Program-made: the position numbers and the translations under genes
Notes under the pieces: model-generated
Database searches by the model: none
Seen by the model: only the letters and a program-made list of their open reading frames with translations
What the model was told of the DNA's origin: nothing
Origin: Deltaproteobacteria bacterium
Lineage (GTDB): Bacteria; Desulfobacterota; GWC2-55-46; JADFVP01
Length of the DNA stretch: 64,000 nucleotides
Reading direction: 5' to 3'
Assembly: GCA_029262515.1 (NCBI GenBank)
Contig: JAJCZH010000020.1
Location: 1-64,000, forward strand
Shown here: positions 26,169 to 35,140 of the stretch, in pieces
Numbering within the stretch: position 1 is the first letter of the stretch
How the letters are laid out: the number at the start of each line of letters is the position of its first letter

Positions 26169-26687
26169 TTAACCCTGGAGTTCTTTAAGTACCTGCGGCA
26201 GGTTTGCAACTGCTCCACCGAACTTAGTTACCACTTTAAATAAGGCCGAATCATGAGTTACTAACGTATAACTTTTCTTGATTGCTGTGTCGGCAATTAA
26301 GGCGTCCTGAATATTATTCGGTTTCTTCTCAACCTTATCCAACTCATCCTTGATAGCCTCATAAAGACCACTTTTGGCCGCATACTTTGCCTGACTCCAC
26401 TTAGAAACACCCCAAACAGCAGACTCTGTTGCAACAACAGAGCTTTCTGATAACTTTGCCTTATCCAATCTTGAAACATCTAACACAAAGCTTTCTGATG
26501 GAACCTCTACATCTGTCAGAAACTCAAAAACGTCCAGCAGTTCATCTCTTCTTTCAGGGTCTGTAGTGTTATTTAGTTCGTCAGGCTGTATATGAGTAAC
26601 AACGACCTTCGCCTTTCCCTTAAAAAGACCAAGCTCATCACCTGAAATATGATTAAAAATATTCGTATCAAACATGTAGTGCTTCAT
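26169..26687 (-). CDS. PIN-domain protein, VapC-like
   Basis: 172 aa. FDTNIFNHI gives the first catalytic Asp, NIQDALIADTAI the Asp near the C-terminal motif, and LVTHDSALFKVV the last; a Glu lies in ESAVW. Together these form the four-acid Mg2+ site of PIN ribonucleases, commonly toxins that cut tRNA or mRNA. No antitoxin-sized gene touches it: motA is downstream and nadA starts 12 bases upstream of its start, so it is an orphan, perhaps a solitary toxin or housekeeping nuclease. At 172 aa it is longer than typical VapC (about 130). Confidence 0.75.
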   Translation of the reverse strand: MKHYMFDTNIFNHISGDELGLFKGKAKVVVTHIQPDELNNTTDPERRDELLDVFEFLTDVEVPSESFVLDVSRLDKAKLSESSVVATESAVWGVSKWSQAKYAAKSGLYEAIKDELDKVEKKPNNIQDALIADTAIKKSYTLVTHDSALFKVVTKFGGAVANLPQVLKELQG

Positions 26688-26699
26688 ACAAACCCACCC

Positions 26700-27620
26700 C
26701 TAAAACTCCCTCGGCACCTCCAGCATCCGTTCGAGCGAGCGGACCGCCTTAAGCCTGATCTCTTCGGGCACGGTTACCACGTTGGTCATCTCGCGCAGGC
26801 TAACGACCACGTCTTCGAGCGTAGTGAGTTTCATGTTCGGGCAGATAAGCGACTTTGACGGCAGGATGAACTTCTTGTCCGGGTTATCCTTTTCGAGCCT
26901 GTAGAGTATGCCCATCTCGGTGCCGACGATTATCGTATCAGCCTCTGTCTCGCCCGCGTATTTGTACATGCCGGAGGTTGAGCAGACGTAATCCGCCATC
27001 TCCACCACATCGGGCGCGCACTCGGGGTGGCAGACAAAGACCGCTCCCGGATTCTCTCTCTTGGCAGTGAGGACCTCCTCGGTGGTGAGCATATCATGCG
27101 TCACGCAAAAACCGTCCCACCACTCCATCTTCTTATCCGTATGTTTCGAGACGTACTGCGACAGGTTCCTGTCCGGGACCATATAGACACTGTCGGCCTC
27201 AACAGAGTCTACAACGCGAGCGGCATTGGCCGACGTGCAGCAGATATCGCTCTGCGCCTTTACCGCGGCGGACGTATTTACGTACGCCACCACCGGAACG
27301 CCAGGCCTCTTCTCTTTCTCAAGGGCAAGCTCTTCGGCCGTAATCATATCAGCCATTGGGCACCCGGCATCAACTCGGGGCAGTATAATCGTCTTTTCCG
27401 GTGCGAGTATAGAAGCGCTCTCGGCCATAAAATGAACCCCGCAAAAAACTATTACGCTTGCGTCCGACTCGGCCGCGGCCTGCGAAAGGGCAAGCGAATC
27501 ACCCGTTAAATCAGCGGCCTCCTGCACCTCGTCTCTCTGGTAATTATGCGCAATCATTAAGGCGTCGCGCTCTTTCAAGAGGACCTTTAACTCGGCCCTC
27601 AACTCTTCTGTGCTTGCCAT
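26700..27620 (-). CDS. nadA: Quinolinate synthase A
   Basis: 306 aa. Condenses iminoaspartate with dihydroxyacetone phosphate in NAD synthesis. The family start is [29 protein letters not shown], with [14 protein letters not shown] (first cluster Cys), [11 protein letters not shown] and [10 protein letters not shown] (the other cluster Cys and substrate loop); these hold the [4Fe-4S] cluster with one free iron. Length is right for the single-chain family. NadB and NadC are not in the window. An operator-like palindrome lies 70 bases upstream. Confidence 0.95.
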   Translation of the reverse strand: MASTEELRAELKVLLKERDALMIAHNYQRDEVQEAADLTGDSLALSQAAAESDASVIVFCGVHFMAESASILAPEKTIILPRVDAGCPMADMITAEELALEKEKRPGVPVVAYVNTSAAVKAQSDICCTSANAARVVDSVEADSVYMVPDRNLSQYVSKHTDKKMEWWDGFCVTHDMLTTEEVLTAKRENPGAVFVCHPECAPDVVEMADYVCSTSGMYKYAGETEADTIIVGTEMGILYRLEKDNPDKKFILPSKSLICPNMKLTTLEDVVVSLREMTNVVTVPEEIRLKAVRSLERMLEVPREF

Positions 27621-27690
27621 TATCAGCCTCTTTGCAGTACTCTGTTAGAAGTTTATATAGAGGGCAGAAATACGAAGCAGCGCCCGTCTT

Positions 27691-27715
27691 AACCATACTA
27701 TATGATAGTACGGTT
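27691..27715. promoter_or_regulatory. Operator-like palindrome between nadA and the AMMECR1 gene
   Basis: AACCATACTAT-ATG-ATAGTACGGTT, two 11-base arms with one mismatch. Placed about 70 bases upstream of nadA and 130 bases upstream of the divergent gene, so it could serve either promoter. Confidence 0.4.
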
Positions 27716-27843
27716 TTCTCACAAAAGGCAATTATTTATTGAGGTAGGACTACGGGTATTTATGTACGGTATCTCTTACAGGCAGTTGCTCGGCATTGAA
27801 GGGATTTACGGTCAAGAAAAAAGCGAAGGAGCTGATATTTAAA

Positions 27844-28413
27844 ATGGCGCTAACCAACCAGGAAAAAAAATATCTACTCCGGGCGGCGAGAGAGGCTATA
27901 GAACAGAAAGTAGAGACAAGAGAAGAAGACGGACCAGAAACCGACTCTTTGAGCGAGGCGCTAAGAGAAAAACGAGGCGCCTTCGTAACGCTTAAAAGCA
28001 ACGGACAGCTGCGTGGCTGCATAGGCACCTTCTCGGAAGAGAAGCCGCTCTCTAAAACGGTTACGGAAATGGCAGTCTCAGCCGCAACACACGACCCGCG
28101 CTTTATGCCCGTAACGCCCGAAGAGCTGAAGAGACTTAAAATCGAAATATCGGCCCTTACGCCGCTTACTCCCATAAAGGGCGTAACTGAAATCGAAGTC
28201 GGGCGCCACGGCATCTATATACTAAAAGAGGGCTCCGCCGGAGTGCTCTTGCCGCAGGTTGCGACCGAAAACAACCTGAGCAGAGAGGAATTCCTGGAGA
28301 TGCTCTGCCAGAAGGCCGGGCTCGGGCCCGGGCAGTGGAGAGAGGGTGCGACCATACTGACCTTTGAGGCGGAAATCTTTTCAGAAACAGAACTCTTCTC
28401 CGAAGAAGAGTAA
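27844..28413 (+). CDS. amrA: AMMECR1-domain protein
   Basis: I start at ATG 27844 (189 aa), behind AAGGAG; the track start at 27796 has no ribosome site. The AMMECR1 core is plain: GAFVTLKSNGQLRGCIGTF with the conserved LRGCIG, then AATHDPRF, PLTPIKGVTEIEVGRHGIYI, LLPQVATENN and FLEMLCQKAGL. The family is conserved from archaea to humans, has no settled biochemical role, and is often next to MEMO/AmrB or radical SAM AmrS, neither of which is here. Confidence 0.88.
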   Translation: MALTNQEKKYLLRAAREAIEQKVETREEDGPETDSLSEALREKRGAFVTLKSNGQLRGCIGTFSEEKPLSKTVTEMAVSAATHDPRFMPVTPEELKRLKIEISALTPLTPIKGVTEIEVGRHGIYILKEGSAGVLLPQVATENNLSREEFLEMLCQKAGLGPGQWREGATILTFEAEIFSETELFSEEE

Positions 28414-28495
28414 CCGCTACGCGCGGGGCGACTATTACGCATAGGACGATTTTTTTGGGATATAATATGACACTCGGAACTATTAGACTGGATTA

Positions 28496-28846
28496 CTAAC
28501 CAAGCCCCTCCCAGTAATCATTCACTTTTTGAAGTTCTTGATTCCAACACATACGATGATCAGAAGTATCTCGTCCTAACTCCTCTGCAAGCTTAAAAAA
28601 ACCAGACCCTGACAACATGTCTCCATGCTTATGCACCACTATTACAGAAAGCATTCCATGGCCAAGGGCATTTTCTTCTATTGAGACATCATCAAGCAGA
28701 CGAAATAAACGTGAGTCGTTAGTCTCAACTGATATGGATGTAATCAGCCGCACCAAACCCCCATATGTAATAGTAGTCTCGCGAATCTTGGCACTGGCAA
28801 TCAAGATTCCTCTAGCTTCATCTTTTGCCGTTCCCCACTCAGTCAT
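28496..28846 (-). CDS. 116-aa conserved hypothetical
   Basis: MTEWGTAKDEARGILIASAKIRET... with a C-terminal half ALGHGMLSVIVVHKHGD, GSGFFKLAEELGRDT and a final tail ending in NDYWEGLG. I recall this C-terminal pattern from scattered uncharacterised bacterial proteins of about 120 aa, but no function. No signal peptide or membrane helix. It stands alone between the AMMECR1 gene (convergent) and the aminotransferase. Confidence 0.65.
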   Translation of the reverse strand: MTEWGTAKDEARGILIASAKIRETTITYGGLVRLITSISVETNDSRLFRLLDDVSIEENALGHGMLSVIVVHKHGDMLSGSGFFKLAEELGRDTSDHRMCWNQELQKVNDYWEGLG

Positions 28847-28923
28847 TCTGCCACCTCATTCATATTTATGGGTGCGAACTAACTTAAGAAATATGCCCCA
28901 CGCAGAGTGGACACGCGGAGCAG

Positions 28924-30099
28924 CTACTTTACAGCCTCGGTTATGCGTTTAATAGCCTCAACAACATTATCCATAGAGGTCGCGTAAGAGAGCCTGAGGG
29001 CCGTATCGTCGCCAAAGGCGCTGCCCGGCACAACTGCCACACCTGCACTGTCGAGCAGATAGGCCGCCAGAGAGACCGAGTCGGTCACGCCGTGTCTGCC
29101 GTACAGTCCGCTCACGTCGGGGAATGCGTAGAAGGCGCCGTGAGGTTTCGGGCACTTTACTCCGTCTATGGCGTTCAGGCCTTCTACCATGGCGTTGCGC
29201 CGGCGCACGAACTCTTTGCACATTCTCGCTATCGAGTCCTGCGGGCCGTTTAGCGCCTCTACCGCCGCCCACTGGCTTATAGAGGTCGGGTTGGAGGTCG
29301 ACTGGCTCTGGATCTTTGCCATTGCGCCGACGAGCTCACTCGGGCCTGCAGCATAACCTATTCTCCAGCCTGTCATCGAGTACGCCTTCGATACGCCGTT
29401 TAAAACTATACTCGACCTCTTCACCTCGTCCGAGAGAGAGGCTATGCAGGTAAACTCGAAGTCATCATAAACGAGCTTTTCATATATGTCGTCGGTAATC
29501 ATCAGAAGGCCGTTGGTGAGAGCGACCTCTGCAAGCGCGCTAAGTTCGGCCCGCGTATACGCAGCCCCAGTCGGGTTTGATGGACTGTTTATTATAACCG
29601 CTTTCGTATTCGGCGTTATCGCTATCGAGAAGGCCTCAGGCGTCATCTTGAAACCGGTGACCTCCGTGGTAGAGACGACGACAGGCACCCCGCCCGAGAG
29701 CGTTACTATGGCCGGATACGAAACCCAGTACGGCCCAGGTATCACGACCTCGTCTCCGGGGTCGAGCAGGGCCTGAAAGAGGTTGTAGATAGAGTGCTTG
29801 CCGCCGCACGATACTACCACCTCCGCGGGGTCGAACCGTAGGCCGTTATCTCTTCTGAACTTCTCTATAATGGCCTCTTTAAGCTCTACTATTCCTCCGA
29901 CCGCCGTGTACTTGGTCTGCCCCGTACGTATCGCTTCTATTGCCGCCTCTTTAATATTATCCGGGGTGTCAAAGTCGGGCTCGCCAGCGCCTAACCCTAT
30001 TATGTCGCGCCCCTCGGCCTTAAGGGCCTTTGCCTTTGCGGTGATCGCAAGCGTTACCGACTCTTCTAACGTAGAGAGCCGTGAAGAGATCTTTACCAT
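28924..30099 (-). CDS. Aspartate/aromatic aminotransferase, class I
   Basis: 391 aa, PLP-dependent fold type I. GLGAGEPDFDTPDNIKEAA, YTAVGGIVELKEAI, NSPSNPTGAAY (cofactor Asn), and the PLP lysine in LNGVSKAYSMTGWRIGYAAG, with Arg of LRLSYAT near the end binding the substrate carboxylate. This matches the Igamma subgroup of aspartate or prephenate aminotransferases (AspB/AspC type). The role is amino-acid synthesis; substrate preference cannot be read from the sequence. Confidence 0.93.
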   Translation of the reverse strand: MVKISSRLSTLEESVTLAITAKAKALKAEGRDIIGLGAGEPDFDTPDNIKEAAIEAIRTGQTKYTAVGGIVELKEAIIEKFRRDNGLRFDPAEVVVSCGGKHSIYNLFQALLDPGDEVVIPGPYWVSYPAIVTLSGGVPVVVSTTEVTGFKMTPEAFSIAITPNTKAVIINSPSNPTGAAYTRAELSALAEVALTNGLLMITDDIYEKLVYDDFEFTCIASLSDEVKRSSIVLNGVSKAYSMTGWRIGYAAGPSELVGAMAKIQSQSTSNPTSISQWAAVEALNGPQDSIARMCKEFVRRRNAMVEGLNAIDGVKCPKPHGAFYAFPDVSGLYGRHGVTDSVSLAAYLLDSAGVAVVPGSAFGDDTALRLSYATSMDNVVEAIKRITEAVK

Positions 30100-30196
30100 T
30101 CTATTCTATCTCCTGAAGAAAAATTTTTATACAGACCTAACCGGTATCGGCGAGAAGCCTCTGGCTTACAGGGCCGGAGTTCAAGACTAACAAGGG

Positions 30197-30688
30197 CTAC
30201 TTCTTATACCGGACCTCCAGCCTCCGGGCTACCTTCGGGGTCACGAAGTGAGATACGTCACCTCCGAAGCGCGATATCTCTTTGATAAAACGGGAACTGA
30301 TGGGCGCGAAGTTATCCTGAGTCATCATAAAGACCGTCTCTACGGTCGGCTCTATTCTGCGGTTTGTAAGGGCCATCTGAAATTCGTACTCAAAGTCTGA
30401 TATTACCCTCAACCCCCTGAGCACGGTCTTTGCGCCGACGCTCTTTACGTAGTCTACTAGAAGCGTATCAAAGGACTCGACCCTCACGCCTCTTACCCCC
30501 TTGAGCTCTGCGCGCATCATGGCGAGCCTTTCGGAAACGCTAAAGAGCGTCTCCTTCGAGGTGCTCTCGGCCACGCCGACTATCAACTCGTCGAAGAGCA
30601 GGCGCCCCCTCTTTATTATATCGAGGTGCCCCCTTGTAACAGGGTCGAAGGTGCCGGGGTAGACCCCTATATGCTTTCTCTTTGCCAT
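30197..30688 (-). CDS. coaD: Phosphopantetheine adenylyltransferase
   Basis: 163 aa; fourth step of coenzyme A synthesis. GVYPGTFDPVTRGHLDIIKRG contains the TxxH nucleotide-transferase motif in GTFDPVTRGH, and ISSRFIKEISRFGGDVSHFV is the characteristic C-terminal ATP loop. Length is the family's. It is 61 bases after rsmD in the same direction, the common rsmD-coaD pair. Confidence 0.96.
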   Translation of the reverse strand: MAKRKHIGVYPGTFDPVTRGHLDIIKRGRLLFDELIVGVAESTSKETLFSVSERLAMMRAELKGVRGVRVESFDTLLVDYVKSVGAKTVLRGLRVISDFEYEFQMALTNRRIEPTVETVFMMTQDNFAPISSRFIKEISRFGGDVSHFVTPKVARRLEVRYKK

Positions 30689-30749
30689 AGACCATCGGTC
30701 CTTTCGTTACGGACTTTATAGAGTCTGCCGGGCGGTTCAGCCAACACCG

Positions 30750-31418
30750 TCACGTTTCGCTGTCCGGGGCGACGTTCTCAACAGTAGAAAAGAGGTAGAG
30801 CAGCGTATCTCCATACGTTCTGACCTCATCGGCACATAAGCTGCCTATTACCGTTCCGGGTTTCACCTCCGCACCCACGGACTCCGGTTCATCGGATAAG
30901 GGAGCTGAAGACCCGCCTTCGAACTCAGTCCGCCCGATAACAAGCGGCGCCCTCTTCGACGTCTCTGCCACCAGCAGGCCGCCGGGTGCCAGCAGACCGC
31001 TTAAAGCGACCTCAGAGATAACCTCTTCCAACAGCGCACAAGAGTACGGCGGATCCAGGAAGATCAGATCGAAACCCTCGGGGCGCCGCGAAAGCCCCTT
31101 TACCGTAAGCACCGCGTCCCTTGTCAGAATATGGGCAGAGTCCTCAAGACCACAGGCCTTGATATTCTTTCCGATCACTTTTATTGCAGCCGGGTCAGAG
31201 TCTACGAACCAGGCCTCTGCGGCCCCTCTGCTGAGCGCCTCTATACCTACGGCCCCGGTGCCCGCAAAAAGGTCGAGCACGCGCGCGCCGAGCAGGTCTA
31301 CCCTTGTGCCGAGTATATTGAAGAGCGCTTCGCGAACCCTATCGGTCGTCGGCCTGATGTCTGTGCCCTTGAATTGCCCGAGCCGCTTGCCTCTAAGTTT
31401 TCCGCCGACTACCCTCAT
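30750..31418 (-). CDS. rsmD: 16S rRNA (guanine966-N2)-methyltransferase
   Basis: 222 aa. MRVVGGKLRGKRL and RPTTDRVREALFNIL are the RsmD start; VLDLFAGTGAVGIEALSRGA is the SAM site and FLDPPYS is the catalytic DPPY. A Ser/Glu-rich stretch near residue 175-195 (SSAPLSDEPESVG) makes it slightly longer than usual. Paired with coaD downstream. Confidence 0.94.
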   Translation of the reverse strand: MRVVGGKLRGKRLGQFKGTDIRPTTDRVREALFNILGTRVDLLGARVLDLFAGTGAVGIEALSRGAAEAWFVDSDPAAIKVIGKNIKACGLEDSAHILTRDAVLTVKGLSRRPEGFDLIFLDPPYSCALLEEVISEVALSGLLAPGGLLVAETSKRAPLVIGRTEFEGGSSAPLSDEPESVGAEVKPGTVIGSLCADEVRTYGDTLLYLFSTVENVAPDSET

Positions 31419-31434
31419 GCCGGAAACTGGCGGC

Positions 31435-31857
31435 TCAAATTCCGAGTACCTTTACCGAGATCAATCTGGCGCGGGGACCGTCAAATTCGGAAAAATAGAC
31501 GACCTGCCACTGCCCGAGAGCGAGCCGACCCTTGGTAACCGGCACCGTAACGGAATTACCGAGTATTAAAGACTTGATGTGGGCATCGGCATTCCGTCCG
31601 TACTCGCCTTTGTTATGCCTGAAGGTGGGGTTGTTGGGTACCAGCTCTGCGAGAAAGTCCTGCAGATCATTTTCAAGGTCGTGGTCGGCGTTATTGAGAT
31701 GTACAGCCCCGGTCGTATGGCCGGTAGAGACGACCGCCATGCCTTCGCTCACTTCACTCTCAACAACTACCTCCTCTACCTGTGCGGAAATATTCACCTC
31801 TTCGGTAGCCCCGGTACTCTTTATCCTTACAGCGCCATTAAATACCTTCAACCTCAT
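31435..31857 (-). CDS. UPF0047/YjbQ family protein
   Basis: 140 aa. The family motifs GMAVVSTGHTTGAVHLNNADHDLENDL, HNKGEYGRNADAHIKSL and GQWQVVYFSEFDGPRAR are all present, with His and Glu residues that form a trimer-interface metal-like pocket. YjbQ proteins can show weak thiamine-phosphate-synthase activity, but the physiological role is unsettled. 16 bases upstream of rsmD and probably cotranscribed. Confidence 0.88.
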   Translation of the reverse strand: MRLKVFNGAVRIKSTGATEEVNISAQVEEVVVESEVSEGMAVVSTGHTTGAVHLNNADHDLENDLQDFLAELVPNNPTFRHNKGEYGRNADAHIKSLILGNSVTVPVTKGRLALGQWQVVYFSEFDGPRARLISVKVLGI

Positions 31858-32025
31858 CCCCCTCTACAGTATCAATTCTAGTAATTGCATGTTATCGATA
31901 TAATCAATTCGACATAAATAGTATGGCCTGAAGCGGCCGGGTAAAGTACGATCAATAATTATACAATAACCGAACGCTTTGAATCCACCACAAATAAGCG
32001 ATTGTCTCAACCAGGCTTACTTATC

Positions 32026-32739
32026 TTATAACAGAGCGGGCAGAACCTCGCCGGCACGGCCCGTAAGGTGTGCGTCCGCCACACCATGCATAGGCGTCTC
32101 TTCTATATTGATCTCGACGACGTAAGCCCCGGCGTCACGCGCAACAGCGCCGAGAGAGGCCGCGGGCTGCACAACCGACGATGTGCCAACAACCAGCATT
32201 ACAGAGGCCCCCTTTGCAGCCCCGAAGGCTTTGCCTATAACATCTGCGTCTAACGACTCCCCGAACCAGACAACACCGGGCCGCAAGAGCCCGCCGCAAG
32301 CGCACCTCGGAGGCAGTTCACCAAAGACCTCCCTATCGACAGACTCGACGCCGCAGGCCGTGCAGCGAACCTTCCAGATTGAACCATGCATTTCTACTAC
32401 GTTTATGCTTCCGGCCATAGAGTGAAGCCCGTCTACATTTTGAGTAATCAGGCTGAACTCTTTGGCCCTCTTCTCCAACTCGACAATTGCGTGGTGTCCC
32501 GGGTTCGGACTTACCCCTCTGATCAAGTCGCGCCTCCATGCGTACCATTCCCATACAAGCAGAGGGTCTTTTTCGAACGCCTCCGGGGTAGCAAGCTCGG
32601 TGGCGTTATGTTTTCTCCACAACCCGTCAGTCCCCCTGAATGTCGGCACCCCTGACTCGGCAGAGACACCGGCGCCAGTCAAGACCACCAAAGAGTCGGC
32701 ACCGGCTATAGACTCGCGCACACTGTCGATAGTAGCCAT
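32026..32739 (-). CDS. cobB: NAD-dependent deacetylase, sirtuin
   Basis: 237 aa. GAGVSAESGVPTFRG is the NAD-binding loop, TQNVDGLH the catalytic His region and GVVWFGE the acyl-lysine site. The zinc site is CTAC plus CAC after PPR; the second pair is C-x-C (CACGG), tighter than the usual C-x2-C. Expected to deacylate lysines such as on acetyl-CoA synthetase. Single gene, 168 bases from UPF0047. Confidence 0.92.
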   Translation of the reverse strand: MATIDSVRESIAGADSLVVLTGAGVSAESGVPTFRGTDGLWRKHNATELATPEAFEKDPLLVWEWYAWRRDLIRGVSPNPGHHAIVELEKRAKEFSLITQNVDGLHSMAGSINVVEMHGSIWKVRCTACGVESVDREVFGELPPRCACGGLLRPGVVWFGESLDADVIGKAFGAAKGASVMLVVGTSSVVQPAASLGAVARDAGAYVVEINIEETPMHGVADAHLTGRAGEVLPALL

Positions 32740-32928
32740 AAAGAGTAGCCATGAAAGTAGACATTAAAACCCTGACAATAAGTACTGCTTCGTAAAAACA
32801 GAACAGAAAAAGCCGTACAGAGGCAAGGCAATTATAGAAAGATTGTCGAAACAGGTATTAAAGCAGGGTCGGAGTTGAAGAGAAGAACGAGGTTGAGGAT
32901 TTAAAACCGTGAGAAGAAACCCGGACAA

Positions 32929-33186
32929 CTACCGTACGAATTTACCCTCAGGTGAGATCATCCCTTTTCTTATCGCCTCTTCCAGAATACCGCGCGCGTT
33001 CTCGGCATCCACAGCCTCTACCGCCACTCTCTTTTCCGAAAGTTTCTTCATGCTTTCCTTGGAACAGAGCCCGAAGTTCCTGATAGAGCAACTAATGTCA
33101 TACTCCCCTAACAGAAGCTCTATTATATCGACATCGAGTTCGTTCTCAATAGAGTATATGTCTTTGAAATTTATTCGCGTAGCCAT
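32929..33186 (-). CDS. DUF2007-like small protein
   Basis: 85 aa. A ferredoxin-like alpha/beta pattern with DIIELLLGEYDISCSIRNFG followed by RVAVEAVDAENARGILEEAI, the layout of the DUF2007 putative signal-transducing domain. No catalytic motif. Isolated, with 189 bases to cobB. Confidence 0.55.
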   Translation of the reverse strand: MATRINFKDIYSIENELDVDIIELLLGEYDISCSIRNFGLCSKESMKKLSEKRVAVEAVDAENARGILEEAIRKGMISPEGKFVR

Positions 33187-33272
33187 GATTTCGAGTATAA
33201 ATGATTCATAGATTCTTTGTCAACAATTAACAGAACCGGTTTCACCCCTGCACAAGTCCAGGGTATTTGCAC

Positions 33273-33302
33273 TTGACTTTTATTGGCCCGCGTTGAGATA
33301 AT
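33273..33302 (+). promoter_or_regulatory. Sigma70-type promoter of the 135-aa secreted protein
   Basis: TTGACT at 33273, 18-base spacer, GATAAT at 33297. It overlaps the start of the track ORF (33283), which supports the later ATG at 33370. Confidence 0.5.
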
Positions 33303-33369
33303 CTCTACAAGGAACGAGTGGTACCAACCACAGGACTTAAAGGTTACCGGAAGTAAAGGGGCAGAAGGT

Positions 33370-33777
33370 ATGAAAAGAGCTATACTGGCCGTCGTGCCGA
33401 TTATGTTGTTATGGGTGGTATTGGTTGGCATGGGTTCTGGCCCGGGTGCCGAGGTACCGAAACCGGAGATCGACTTCAAGGCCATTGTCCTAGACGATCA
33501 GGATATCTCCACAAAGATCCATCAGGCAAGCTGGGAAGGCAACATCTTCTTCACCGGCCTCCGGGGCAAGGGCATTGTAACCATCTCATTCGAGAAGGTA
33601 CGCAAGGTCGAGAGCGTCGGTATCTCTGCCGGCACAAAAAAAGATTTTCAGGTAACTCTAAGGAACGGTGATGTCGTGGCCGTCAGTTTCGATGTTGACT
33701 CAAGGTTTCAAGGAGTCACCGACTTTGGCACCTACAGGGTAATCGCGCGCAACATCAAAGAGATTACCTTCGAGTAG
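33370..33777 (+). CDS. Secreted hypothetical protein, 135 aa
   Basis: Start placed at ATG 33370 (ribosome site AAGG) because the track start lies in the promoter. An N-terminal signal/anchor (AILAVVPIMLLWVVLVGMG) is followed by a small beta-rich domain: GLRGKGIVTISFEKVRKVE, VTLRNGDVVAVSFDVDS and FGTYRVIARNIKEITF. I recall similar anonymous proteins in Desulfobacterota. Probably periplasmic; function unknown. Confidence 0.6.
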   Translation: MKRAILAVVPIMLLWVVLVGMGSGPGAEVPKPEIDFKAIVLDDQDISTKIHQASWEGNIFFTGLRGKGIVTISFEKVRKVESVGISAGTKKDFQVTLRNGDVVAVSFDVDSRFQGVTDFGTYRVIARNIKEITFE

Positions 33778-33879
33778 TCCGTTTCACAGGGCCTTGCAAG
33801 CGGCTCTTTCAAGAACAGGAAAGTACGGTTGGAGCGCTACAAAAGCGCTTCTTTTTTTTGAGGCGGATAAGCGCGGCAA

Positions 33880-34302
33880 TCAGTCTAAAGCGGCCAGTAT
33901 GTTCTTGAAATGAATGGCAACAGAGGTATCACCGGTGATCTCAAGCCTGCGCGAGAAGAAGACTGTATCGGGGTCAACACGACCGAGAAAGAGGTCAACC
34001 AGCACGCCGACATTGCCCTTCATGGTCACGTCGGGCCTTGTGGCGCTATGGAGCTCGACCTTTATAGCGCGCTCTTCGATACGGAGGTAGAAACCTTTAT
34101 CAAGATCAATCGCCTCAAACCAGAACAGTTTATTGTCGAGCGCACCGAGCTTCTCGGCAAAGGACGGGTTATCGTCAACCACCTTTTTCAAGAGCACGGC
34201 AGCCCCCATCGCCTCTAAAAGCAGCGGGGCAGCCTTCAATCCGAGCCTGAGGCCAGCAAGGCCCGCCCGCTCAAACCTGTTAGGCGTATCTTCTGCGTCC
34301 AT
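33880..34302 (-). CDS. ubiT: SCP2-domain protein, UbiT-like
   Basis: 140 aa. A short SCP2 sterol-carrier-like fold: helical start (LAGLRLGLKAAPLLLEAM), KLFWFEAIDLDKGFYLRIEERAIKVEL, VTMKGNVGVLVDLFLGRVDPDTVFFSRRLEITGDTSVAIHFKNIL. The FFSRRLxxxGDT box is the C-terminal mark of UbiT, the lipid-binding accessory factor of O2-independent ubiquinone synthesis. UbiE and UbiB lie next to it and UbiV is 3 kb upstream in the same run, which supports the call. UbiU, the usual partner of UbiV, is not in the window. Confidence 0.75.
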   Translation of the reverse strand: MDAEDTPNRFERAGLAGLRLGLKAAPLLLEAMGAAVLLKKVVDDNPSFAEKLGALDNKLFWFEAIDLDKGFYLRIEERAIKVELHSATRPDVTMKGNVGVLVDLFLGRVDPDTVFFSRRLEITGDTSVAIHFKNILAALD

Positions 34303-34372
34303 AAGAACCGATTACCTCTAAAACTATTACTGCCTGTTATGCAACTTTTAATATACGCCCTGCGCGGAGCAG

Positions 34373-35119
34373 CTAGACTTTGTAGCCGATGTGGACGGCG
34401 GCTATACCGTTCAATATATTGTAGTACCTCACCCTGAAAAAACCGATAGACTCCATGATCGCCTTTAGCTCCTTCTGCTTCGGGAACTTGCGTATCGACT
34501 CGTGCAGATAGACGTAAGCATTGCGGTCACCCGTAACCATCTCGCCTACGTTCGGCAGCACGTTGATTGAATAAGCGTTGTAGATGGAGCGAAAGAGGGA
34601 GTTCTCAGGGTGCGAGAACTCAAGACAGATAACGCGGCCTCCCGGCCTTACCACCCGTTTCATCTCGGTGAGCGCTTTTTCCAGGTGCGTCACGTTTCTT
34701 ATACCGAAACCGACGGTCGCAACGTCAAAGGTATTCTCCTCGAAAGAGATATCCTCGGCATTGCCCTGTATGAACTGTATATCATTGACGTGGCCTCTAT
34801 CTACGCACTTCTCCCGACCGTACTTGAGCATCTCGCCGTTTATGTCATAAACGACCACGCGACCGGACTTGCCTACCCTGTCGGCCATCAAGAGCGCGAT
34901 ATCTCCGGTGCCTCCGGCGACATCCAGGGCACTCTGCCCCTCCTTGAGCCCTGTATCGGCGGCCACCATGCGCTTCCATATCCTGTGCGCCCCAACGCTC
35001 ATCAGGTCGTTCATAAGGTCGTACTTCGAGGCAACGGAGTCGAAGACATCGGCCACCCGGCCCCGCTTCTCCTCTTCGGGAATAACCTCTGTACCGAAGT
35101 TTGTCATTTTTTTAGTCAT
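34373..35119 (-). CDS. ubiE: Quinone C-methyltransferase UbiE/MenG
   Basis: 248 aa, class I SAM-dependent methyltransferase. The family start is RVADVFDSVASKYDLMNDLMSVGAHRIWKR, the SAM site is ALDVAGGTGDIALLM, and GFGIRNV with EMKRVVRPGGRVICLEF completes the UbiE/COQ5 signature. It methylates the quinone ring in ubiquinone and/or menaquinone synthesis. 21 bases downstream of ubiB. Confidence 0.94.
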   Translation of the reverse strand: MTKKMTNFGTEVIPEEEKRGRVADVFDSVASKYDLMNDLMSVGAHRIWKRMVAADTGLKEGQSALDVAGGTGDIALLMADRVGKSGRVVVYDINGEMLKYGREKCVDRGHVNDIQFIQGNAEDISFEENTFDVATVGFGIRNVTHLEKALTEMKRVVRPGGRVICLEFSHPENSLFRSIYNAYSINVLPNVGEMVTGDRNAYVYLHESIRKFPKQKELKAIMESIGFFRVRYYNILNGIAAVHIGYKV

Positions 35120-35140
35120 GTTTACACCGCTCTACCCTTC

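Noticed and set aside
33283-33369. N-terminal 29 residues of the 164-aa track ORF
   Set aside because: They overlap a TTGACT-18-GATAAT promoter and precede the signal peptide; ATG 33370 is the better start.
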